The translations under genes were made by a program, and so were the position numbers. From assembly GCA_964019335.1 (NCBI GenBank), contig OZ025711.1:434001-498000 (forward strand): a stretch of DNA of 64,000 bases, read 5' to 3'. Positions 12,109 through 21,200 of this stretch are shown in pieces (the first letter of the stretch is position 1; each line of letters opens with the position of its first letter). This DNA comes from Diplonema japonicum. Lineage: Eukaryota; Euglenozoa; Diplonemea; Diplonemida; Diplonemidae. The notes beneath the pieces were generated by a model. That model was not told the DNA's origin. It saw nothing but the letters and a program-made list of their open reading frames with translations, and made no database searches.

Positions 12109-12354
12109 TGCTTCTGGTGGCTGTCCGTGGCACCACAGCCCATCCTGGAGATTGTTTTTTTTTTTTTAAAGCAAAAAAAAAAAAAAAAAAAAAAAAAACA
12201 CAAAAAAATTGTAACGACTCCCCTCCCTTCAGCAGAATACAAAACATCAACATGATCGGAAGAAAAGAAAAGAAAAAAAAAGAGAAAGAAAATATAAAAT
12301 AGGCAGCGCTGGTGTTACGTCTGCAACAAAAAAAAAATTTTTTTTTTCTTTTTT

Positions 12355-13278
12355 TCAAATATTGGGCAACATCCCAACACCTTCCATCCCTGCGACAATG
12401 GCGTCCGCGTGGGCTTTCTGAACAGCATGGCCTCCGGTGGAGAATTTTAAAATGTGCAGGTTCTCCCTCTTCCCTTCCCCGCCGAAGCGGGCATCCAAAT
12501 TTTGGACGAGCTCCATCGTGACTGCATTATTGCAGACAGGGTCATCCGTAGAGTACGCCACCATGACTGGAACGTGTGTGGGGTGCTTCTTAATGGATTC
12601 TGTGAACTCAGGGAAATCGATGATAGCAATCCGCTTCTGCGCGTAGAGGTACTCTTCACGAGGTAAGATGGGAAAGCCAATCCACTGATAGACAGTGGGC
12701 AGCAGCATCGCGACAAATGACGTGAAATAACTGGTAGGGTGCTGATGGACATGCATTGCGATAGGCCGTATAAGCCACCATGGCTGGAGGGCACGGTGGG
12801 GTTGACATCCAGCAGGAGACATCAACAGAATACCGCTGAAAGAGTCAGGGTGCATTTGAACCATCTCAAGTGCAATGTGCGAGCCCAGTGAGTGGCACAC
12901 GATCAATGGTTTATTATCCGGTAAAGAGCCCCAGATGTCAGTGCAAACTGCTACAGATATTCTTGCCATTTCTTTGGCGTCGGGATCGCGGACTGAGCCT
13001 GCGTCAAGTGACGCACCGTGCCCAGGGAGATCCAGGCGTAGTACCTCCATGCCTTGTGCTTCTAAGTGCGGGGCAACGTATCTGAAGTCTCTAACACTCC
13101 CTGGACACCCGTGGATGCACACCGCCTTGGCTTTTCCCTTACCTCCCTTCGCATAGCCGATCAACCCTCGTACGCCCTCAACATGGGGCAACATCATGAT
13201 CGGGGGGTCGCTTGTGGCCAGCATTTTTTTAGGCGGCCTCTTCGTTCGCAGGCCGAGCAGGTTTCGTAGTGAATTCAT
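12355..13278 (-). CDS. Alpha/beta-hydrolase fold protein (307 aa)
   Basis: A single-exon hydrolase. The oxyanion-hole motif HGCPGS, the nucleophile elbow CHSLGSH (GxSxG-like, Ser in the centre), an acid candidate in STDDPVCN and a C-terminal GGHAVQ histidine give a complete catalytic triad. Substrate cannot be deduced; the family includes lipases, esterases and epoxide hydrolases. I chose the ATG at 13276-13278 (MNSLRN), which follows directly on a ~30-base A-tract; the longer open frame upstream is poly-lysine from that tract and a low-complexity leader. No signal peptide is evident, so the protein is probably cytosolic or, via the basic N-terminus, organellar. Confidence 0.85.
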   Translation of the reverse strand: MNSLRNLLGLRTKRPPKKMLATSDPPIMMLPHVEGVRGLIGYAKGGKGKAKAVCIHGCPGSVRDFRYVAPHLEAQGMEVLRLDLPGHGASLDAGSVRDPDAKEMARISVAVCTDIWGSLPDNKPLIVCHSLGSHIALEMVQMHPDSFSGILLMSPAGCQPHRALQPWWLIRPIAMHVHQHPTSYFTSFVAMLLPTVYQWIGFPILPREEYLYAQKRIAIIDFPEFTESIKKHPTHVPVMVAYSTDDPVCNNAVTMELVQNLDARFGGEGKRENLHILKFSTGGHAVQKAHADAIVAGMEGVGMLPNI

Positions 13279-13282
13279 TTTA

Positions 13283-13320
<38 letters not shown>

Positions 13321-13830
13321 CATCAAAAAAAAACAAAAACAAAAACAAAAAAACAAAGGGGATGGTGGTAGTGGTGGTTATGAAATGGTGAGACACAAGA
13401 AAGGGTGAATAAACAAAAAATATACCGTTAACCGATTACTAAGGGGGGGGGGGGGGGGGGGGAATAGCTGGGAGATAGTGGGGGGGGGTAAAAATACGAA
13501 GCGAGGCCGCATGTTTTTTTTTTTTAAAAGAGAAACAAAAAACATTTTAATTGCTTCTTTTTTTTTTCCCCTGGCTTTTTCTCTCTCCCCCCATTTTGTT
13601 TTCCATTATGGGGAGTTTTGCAAGAGGGGAGAACTACTTGATATTCGTTTCTTTGAAAGTTAGTTTCGTTTTCCTTTTTTTAAAGACTTTTTTTTTGCCG
13701 GCGTGTAACTGCTTTTTTTTTTTTTTTTCTTTTTTTCTTTTTTTTGGCTTTTACTTCTTTAGGAGAGAACGGTACAACAATAACAACAAATTCAAAAGAA
13801 AAAAGGGGGGGAGGGAAAAGAATTTCACTT
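13279..13830. other. Spacer with T-tracts and a G21-type run
   Basis: It contains the A-tract leader of the hydrolase gene, an (AAAAAC)n patch near 13325-13355, an uninterrupted G-run at about 13443-13462 and several T-tracts. No gene seen. Confidence 0.65.
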
Positions 13831-16325
13831 TTACGACAAGCCTCGCGCCAGGGATGTTACAGTCTATGTGAGTGTTTTGTCCAAAAAAAAAAAAAAAATT
13901 CAAATCAACATACCAACCAGGCTTGGCTCCATCCACAGCCCTTTGCAAGTTGTGCCCTTGCAGTGTCCCGCGCAGCATCGGGAATGGCAGGAACAACATA
14001 AGAATGATCCGACACACCATTCGCCACCTTTTTTTTTTTTTTTTTTTTTTTTTAAATATCCTCCCCTTCTTCTACGTACCATGCTTACATAGACCTCATA
14101 AGGGTTCTGTACAACACCCCAGGCTTGTAAATTTCTAGCTTCATCTTTGAAGCTGACCTTTTCGTTGAAGATTTCACGGCACATTTCAGGCATTCCAACA
14201 GCGTGAAAACACTTTAAAAAAATTACTATTCTTTTTTTCCCCTCTCCCCAATTCATACCCTGAACCAAACCATAATCCCATTCCTGTCAGCCTCGTTCTT
14301 TGCCGTCAGTTCGAAAACCCCGTGTTCCGAGGACACGGTGACAGCCTTCGGGTTGTCCTGTACACCGCTCACATTGAGGTCCCGCCCCCACCGCCGTTTG
14401 ATCAAAACCTTTTGTTTGTCGGCCGCGTTCAACAGCTTCACATATTTGTTTGTTAGAATGAGGTGGTGCTTGCTCCCGTCCACCTGCACGTTGTAACCCT
14501 TGATCCCAGAACTGTCGATCGTCCGAGCGATGTCAAGCGCAAGAACTGCATTGAGTGATATGTAGGTGATCGCAGGCACGTGGTGAACCCCAGCTGCGGA
14601 GCATCTTATAAATTGCCCGACATCATCTACAGAAGTGGTGTATGAGATTGACGAGGTAGCGGAGGATGCGGGTGTCCAGGACGACGCGTCGGCAGAACGC
14701 TCCCATGTGCAGGAGACACTGGGGTTCCCTTCCACCTCGCATCTCAATGTTTCCCCTGCTATCGTTGAGCCCTTGAGGAAAACGTTTGTAAGAGGGATGC
14801 GCGGGATGAAAAGTGCCGCGGTTGCGATATCGGACATTTGTCCGGACGACGAGACCGCCGTGTACGTGCAGTCCAGTCGTTTCCCCACATCTTCAGCGGT
14901 AATGGTGAATTTTTTCCCCTCGAACGATCTGTTCTCGATTCCCCACTTCACAACCGGTTCCGCGGTACGATCTAAAGACGATTTCAACGTTACCTCAGCT
15001 ACCGGTACCACCACGCTCCCCGGTGTTAATTTTTCAGAATCGCATCGCAATTCAAGTCCGCTCACCACCGGGCGGTTCGACACCACGATATCGTCAAGCC
15101 GAGCAGTCGCTGCTATTCCCGTAACATGGCCTCTTTTCAAAACAGGGGTTATCTGGCATTGTATGTAACATCCTTCCGTGTCAGGTGTTAAAAGCAAGCT
15201 TGGTGTTTTCGAAGTTGTGATCTCCACAGGTTGTTCAGACGGTGCGGTTCGTACCCACGACAGCTCCACGTCACATTCTCCGCCGGAAATACTGTATACA
15301 ACTGCAAGTGTCGATCCGACAAGTGGGGAACCTTGAATCTCTGCATTATGGATAGATGGGAGGAGTATAATAGGTGGAGATGAGACAGTGGAGGTGTTTC
15401 GGTAGTCGGTTTCTAGTTCAACTTGTATCCGTGAGTTCAAATCGTCGATAGTTGGGATGTATGAGAGGACGTTGGAATCAACGATTTGCCGTCCTTGACC
15501 GCCGACGCAGTACCATTCAATGCTACCGTTCATGAGCTCCAGGTCTCTGTTCGACATCGATAGTTCTAGCATACCGCCGACCCGCGCGTCGCCGGTTAAA
15601 AGAAGGCCGCCGCTTCCTTCCCATGTACCTTCGACCGTTTCCAGTTCAACGGGTTCTGGTTGGATTGTGATGTCGTCGTTTCGTTGGATTTTCAAATCGC
15701 GAAGACTGTCGTTTGCGAAAACGTGAGACCATCGATCCGCCCCGCGGGTGTACACAAGATTATGAGAACGGTCTCTCCATTCTGACGGGTGGTTTTTGAG
15801 CAACATTGAAAGCTTATCGTCCTCGCTCACACGGGTTTCCTTAACGGTTTCCACACCAGAGTCGTCGATCAACCGAACGGTTACATTAAACACTCTTACC
15901 GATGGCATTCTTCGGTAGGATGCTGGTGATGGGCGGCGGCTGCTTCTATACGATACGGATGACATCCAATCATCAACAGATGGCTCCCGTCTTCGCTGGC
16001 TTCTACCCGACTTGTACGATCTGAAGGACACCACGCTTCTGCTGTCGATGTCCTCCGGGTACCGTTCCCGTTTGTCGTACTCCCTCTCCCTGTAGTCCCT
16101 GCTCGGTTCTCTTGAATATGTCCGCTCTTGTCGAACCACTGAAGGGACCCGCTCTGATCTCGGCGGTGGTGTTGCCGAGGCGGTCTCCGCCAGCAGAACC
16201 TGGTTGTCCGTGCGGGTCGAATCGATTTGCTCCCTCAGCCAGTTGTTATCCTGCTGCGTCTTCCGTATCTCATCTTCTAAATACGAACAATAAGACGAGC
16301 CGCCACGTGCCCTGGCGTGGCTCAT
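13831..16325 (-). CDS. AIR9-like protein with Ig-like repeats and a PH-like C-terminal domain, four exons
   Basis: Exons 14259-16325, 14080-14211, 13914-14027 and 13831-13863 join in frame (2346 nt, 781 residues). The introns are 47, 52 and 50 nt with donors GTATGA, GTACGT and GTATGT; a GTAAGC donor nine bases earlier is an alternative at intron 2. The first ~190 residues are Ser/Arg-rich with a short coiled coil. Residues ~230-600 contain repeated Ig-like units (patterns such as GSTLAVVYSISGG, LTPDTEGCYIQC, FTITAEDVGKRLDCTYTA) resembling the A9 repeats of plant and protist AIR9 microtubule-associated proteins. After them comes a PH-like fold whose last helix (NGIMVWFR, then CFHAV) is completed only by splicing, which supports the first junction. 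Likely cytoskeletal; exact role is inference. Confidence 0.8.
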
Positions 16326-16513
16326 TGTGTTTTTTTTATCTTATTTTTTTTTTTCTCTTTTTCTTTTCCACCCCCTTTTTTTTTTAATGATTTTTGGGGG
16401 ATTCGGAGGGGGGGAAATAAAAAAGGAGAAACAAAAAAAGCAAGCGATTAGGGCAAGGGAATGAAGAAAAGAAAGAATGAAAGAAAAAGGGGGGGGGGGG
16501 GTTTATATAAATA

Positions 16514-16960
16514 TTAATTTTTTGTCACTTTCTTCTCCTCCGCCAGTCTTTTCTCAGCAGCTTCCAACGCTGCATTTCGACCTTTTTTCCCCATTTTCAT
16601 GCCGATTTTCCCGTAGCCCTTCTCGACAGAGACAGTTGGCTTGCCTGCTTTGGGTTGTTGCAGTTGTTTACCTTGCGAGCCTGTTCCTCGTACGGTGGTC
16701 CCGCGGAGATAGGGTGCCGCACCACCTTGCCGTCCTCCTCCGGTGCCGCTGCCTTTGAGCAAAGGCGGGGATTTTTTCGCTGCAACGGGTTTCGGTTTGT
16801 TGAGGTTATCCATCGCCTCGTTGTAAGCGTTCGTATTGTGCTCCAAGACCAATTTCTCAGCCGCCGTTGGCTCCCGACGGGGACCCGCAGCCTCCGCAAC
16901 AACAGGCCGCGGCCGCACGGTACGCTTGTCGTGTAGTGTGTGTACGTTTGCTTTCTTCAT
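16514..16960 (-). CDS. Small basic protein of unknown function (148 aa)
   Basis: I do not recognise this family. The ATG at 16958-16960 follows directly on an A-tract, as in several neighbours, so I reject the longer frame that begins upstream at 17077. The protein is rich in Lys, Pro, Gly and Ala, has a predicted helical segment EPTAAEKLVLEHNTNAYNEA near the middle of the N-terminal half, and a basic helical C-terminus (GKKGRNAALEAAEKRLAEEK). It is probably partly disordered. It sits 98 bases from the stop of the DedA-like gene upstream. Confidence 0.6.
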   Translation of the reverse strand: MKKANVHTLHDKRTVRPRPVVAEAAGPRREPTAAEKLVLEHNTNAYNEAMDNLNKPKPVAAKKSPPLLKGSGTGGGRQGGAAPYLRGTTVRGTGSQGKQLQQPKAGKPTVSVEKGYGKIGMKMGKKGRNAALEAAEKRLAEEKKVTKN

Positions 16961-17058
16961 TTTTTTTTTTTCTTCTTGCAAACCTATGACAATTAAGGAG
17001 GGGAGCAGGGGGTAAAAAAAAATTTTTTTTTCTATTTTTTTTTTCTTTTTTGTTCCCC

Positions 17059-17628
17059 TCACCACAAAACCCTCCAACTTCCCATCGATACAAACATGAC
17101 CCCAACACCCAACAGCAAGTGTTGGTAGGCGTGGATGATCGACAGCACATACTCAACATGCTCTGGGAACAAAAGGGCGGCCTGCTGTATGACCGCCAAC
17201 CTGACCAACGTGCCCATAATGTTCAGAGAGTAAAAATACAAAAGAGGCATTTTTGTAGCCCCCGCCACGAGGCAGACGAGCATTCCAGGGTCGACGAGAA
17301 CAGAGGCGTAGGTGACCCGTCCAGCTAAGAGGACCGCTTTCTCAGCGTAAGGGACTTTTTCTGCAATGTATTGCAGTCCTGTCTCTCCGTGGTCCCGGCC
17401 GAATAAGTAGAACAAAGGGTCCTCTACCAGTCTCCTGGTGAAGGCTGCCACCCACCACACCCAGCCCGACACCCTCCCCGCCGTGAAGAAACAATGAAGG
17501 TCATTACTGTTCAAACCCAACAACCAAACAGGGTGTTCCTCCACCAACATAGGCCCCAACACATCTCCTGCCTTGCCCACCAACATGACGAAGGTGGCGA
17601 TTACACAGTAAGTGTTCAAGGACAACAT
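17059..17628 (-). CDS. DedA-like / VTT-domain small membrane protein (189 aa)
   Basis: A multi-pass membrane protein with hydrophobic segments near residues 8-30, 50-68, 90-140 and 160-185. The stretch HPVWLLGLNSND, followed by VEDPLFYLFGRDHGE, matches the pattern of DedA-family proteins, in which 'DPLFYLLGRxxG' precedes the re-entrant loop; the distal part is compatible with the VTT fold, whose members act as lipid scramblases or transporters. The protein is short for the family but not truncated at either end by frame. Substrate and compartment are unknown. Confidence in family is moderate because the match rests on one conserved region. Confidence 0.65.
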   Translation of the reverse strand: MLSLNTYCVIATFVMLVGKAGDVLGPMLVEEHPVWLLGLNSNDLHCFFTAGRVSGWVWWVAAFTRRLVEDPLFYLFGRDHGETGLQYIAEKVPYAEKAVLLAGRVTYASVLVDPGMLVCLVAGATKMPLLYFYSLNIMGTLVRLAVIQQAALLFPEHVEYVLSIIHAYQHLLLGVGVMFVSMGSWRVLW

Positions 17629-18263
17629 TTATTCTACATCAGGTCTGAAATGAAATAAAAATAAAAAAACTCAGTGGCGTCCACTAAAAAGAAAAAAAAA
17701 AAAAAAAGAAAAAGGGTGCATTCTGTAAATCCCCTTCTTTTTTTTAAAGGAGGGGAGGAGCATTTTATTTTTTTCCTAGGAATTCTTTTTTTTTTTTTTT
17801 TTTTTTTCTCCTTCCAGCAGGACTAACTAAGAGGTTTAACATTAAAACAAAGAGCAAAAGACGTAGGACAGAATGAAGTAAGAGGGGGGTTTTAAAATAG
17901 AAAAATCGTCAAGGTGGACAAAGTGTACCATAAAGTACGGTGGTTTGTTATCAAAAGACTTTTTCGATAAGGTTTCAGTGTGCAGGGTGAGGGGGAGGGG
18001 GGTGCTCACCATGAAAAAAATAATAATAAGGGGGTAAAAATGAATTCTTATGACTACATGTCTTTGTTGGTCGTTTGTTTTTTTTCTTTTCTTTTTTTTT
18101 TTTTTTTTGAAAGATAAAATGAATGTTGTAACAAAAGAAAAAAAAAACACAATTTTCAGTATCCTCAGAAGAAAAAAGAAAAAAAAAAATCCCCCTCTTC
18201 GACTACTATTGAAAGCGTGGGGGGGACTAAAAAAAAACCTCTTTGGCCTCTCTCTCAGTATAT
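17629..18263. other. Spacer between the fusion gene and the DedA-like gene
   Basis: T- and A-tracts plus one copy of a dispersed motif at 18048-18074 (see repeats). No gene seen. Confidence 0.6.
18048..18074 (+). repeat. Dispersed motif TTATGACTA...TCTTTGTTG, copy A
   Basis: The plus strand reads TTATGACTACATG then TCTTTGTTGGTCG. The same words occur at 38882-38910 and 40916-40947. This copy is about 190-215 bases downstream of the stop of the FAD oxidase-methyltransferase gene and is the shortest of the three. Confidence 0.5.
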
Positions 18264-21200
18264 TCAGTACCAGTCAAAAATCTGGTGCACCTTGATCCCG
18301 CAAGACGTGCATTCTCGGACCGTAGAAATAAGGTAAGGGATGGCTACGGACAAAGATAGTCTGGTAAGGGGTTTGCCGGACGTGTCCCCAGTAGGGTACT
18401 GGTAAGGGAACTTGACCTCCACACCTGTCATGGCCTTGATCTTGGGGAGTTGGGTCTCATCGTCAGAAAGCACCACCGCCACCTGCACACAGGAGTTACG
18501 TGAGATTTCCAAAATGCGAGCGTCCCCCGGAAGCTCCGACAGTTTGAGGACTACCTCGGTGAGACCTTTAAACGTGGGAACCTGAAGGATGAACAACCCA
18601 TCAACAACGGACCGCTTCAATTTAATTCTCGGGTCGATGGAAGACCATTTGTTGTAATTGGAAGGAACGCCCGGGAGGTAAATCACGATCTCCTCATGCA
18701 GGCTGCCTTCTTCGTACGAGTCCCCCAGTATCAGCTTCAACGGCGTGGCAAGAGCAAGCAGTTGCGCGAACATCCATGTCATCACTACCCCAGGCACTGC
18801 AGAGGTCAGGAATGCCATACTCGTGAGAGCTTTTTGCATCCCGAACTTCTCCTTCACGATCCCAACCTCCTTCCCCAACACTGTCCCATATAATGACAAA
18901 AAGTCTGTAAACGGGAAGCGGTACCAAGGGGTGTTTACCATGCTTTTACCGAATATCTGGATGATTTCAACTTGCATCCATTCTGTCAGTTTGTACCAAG
19001 TATACTCGCCGCCGCCGCCGTTTGATGCTGCGGTCACACCGTTTCTGTACAATTTGTCCCTTAGCATGTCGACCTTGGGGATGAGCTCAGCGGGGTGTGG
19101 TTCTACTGGGAAGTACGTGATTTTCAACGTAGGCACGTCGGAGTTGAGAAGTTGTCTGAGGGTGTCGAAGGTCGCTGACACCACCCCACGGTCGAAGACA
19201 GTCTCCATGTCGATGCCCGACATCCAGACGGTTTCCTTTGTGTGAAAGCGGGACTTGATAATTTCCGTAACGTCTCTGTGGTTCGAATCGTAGCCGTACA
19301 CCGCCCTGACAATGTGTTTCACCCCCGGGATGTTGCATGCTTTCGTCAGGTGAACTGTTCGCGTGCCGTTCTTCATCCCGCCCATCATGATGGACACCTC
19401 TTCTTTGTCTTTTATCTCTGTATGACCGTTGCTGGACATTGATGCTTTTCTGGTGTCTTGGGAGAGCTGCCACATGGACACCACATCACCCAATCCTATC
19501 CAGTTCATCTTGGATTTATGCCCGCTTGCTAGTTGAACTTTCGACGACCCTAATATTGCCATCATTGCCTTGCACCAGCCGGTGCTTCCTTTCTTGCCTG
19601 TCATGGAGTCAATGTGCGGGTATTTTTTCTCCTTCTTCACCACTTCTAATGCGTCGCGTAGTTCCAGCCAGGCTTGAGGGTCGAGGTATTGAGCGAGACC
19701 GTCTGCGGTCTTTTCTATGTCGCCGTCCTTATCGCCCGGGTTGAACAGCGACCCTTGCAAGCGTGAGAGTCCGGCTTTTGATGTCATGCTGCTCTTCAGT
19801 AAATCGGGCAGCACGACAAGCACCTCTGCCAAGCGGTCGCGGATCTCATCCCGAGACACCTCTTGCAGCAGCATTTGTTCTCTTTGGTGTTGTTTCTCTT
19901 GGGCCTCCGATCGCTCCTCCTCCCTTTGTTGGTTCTGCGCGTCTTCTTTGCTTTTGAACGCGTCCACGATGTCGTTGTAAAAGGACAGCAACAGAAGCTC
20001 CCCACCGGAAGCCTGTCCTGTTGCGACCTTTCTCTTCAACGCGGGTGCGATGAAGAACAGCTCTTTAGGGATGATGCCTGTTTGCGCGCGCTGGATGTCC
20101 TTTACCTTGATGTGCCGCAGGATCGGCTGCAGCTTCTTGAGCATAGTGAAGACAGGCTCGACCGATCTGTCAATGATACCGCCGATGAGCGTTTGATGAG
20201 CCGTCGTGAAGAACTTCGCGTTCTCTTTCAAGAACTGTTTAAAGGCAGGGAGGCCGCTGTTAAGGAGCTTGTCTACTCTGTCTGTACCGAACTCGAAAAG
20301 CGAGCTTGGGATCTGCGACAACACAGATGTCAGCTGCGGTGGGAGGCCCGAGGCTTCCTCCACAGTCGGAACCACTGTCACCACGGGAGCTCTGTTGCCA
20401 AGAGAGTATCCCTCCGGGACAGGCTTCACAAAGCACATCATCTCGTCAAGAGTAGGGTCGCCCTTCTCCATTTCGTACAGATTGCTGTCGACAAGATCGG
20501 AGAAGGATTCTATCAGCGTACGCCATTCTTTGACAGGACGGAACCCACGTAGTTCTTCCGCTTCATCTGTTTCTGAGACGCCGGTCACAGCGTTGAAGAC
20601 ACTGTGCGCGAGGTCCAGCAAGGGAATGAGCTCGGGGCTGGCATCGTGCTCGCGTGTGATGAAGATCCCTCCAGGGCGCAGGACACGAGACACTTCCGAC
20701 AAAAAACGCGGGATTTTATCCAGAGGGAGGTGGTGCAAACCCTGGTTCATCGTGACAAGGTCAGCACACCCCGATTTCAATTGAAGACCATCCGTGAAAT
20801 CTGTGTAGTCAACACTCACAAAATCGCCTACGGCAGCAGATGAGCCCCTTTCAATGACCTGCGGGATGTCGTCGGCGTCACTGTCGTGAACGACCCAGCA
20901 GTTCCCTGTCATGTCCAACGCATCACGCAACGGTTTGATAAGCTTCCCAGGATCGCCGATGGATACGTAGTCCTGGATGACGCCCACTTTACCGAGCTTT
21001 CCGATGACCGAGATGGTTTCTTTTACAAGCTCTTCTTTTTGCTGGGAGAGCTGTTTTACTTGTTTGAAGACCTTCCCCACGAAATGTGTGGGGCTCGACA
21101 GGTCCTTCTCAAGGGTGTCTTTCAGAAGGCGGAACACATCGACGTCGGTGAAGTTAGGGTACCGTGCCCTTGCGAGGAGAACGGATTTGGAGATGATAGC

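Noticed and set aside
12181-12300. Poly-lysine and poly-phenylalanine open frames across the spacers
   Set aside because: They are translations of A/T homopolymers in spacers or introns; no conserved residues.
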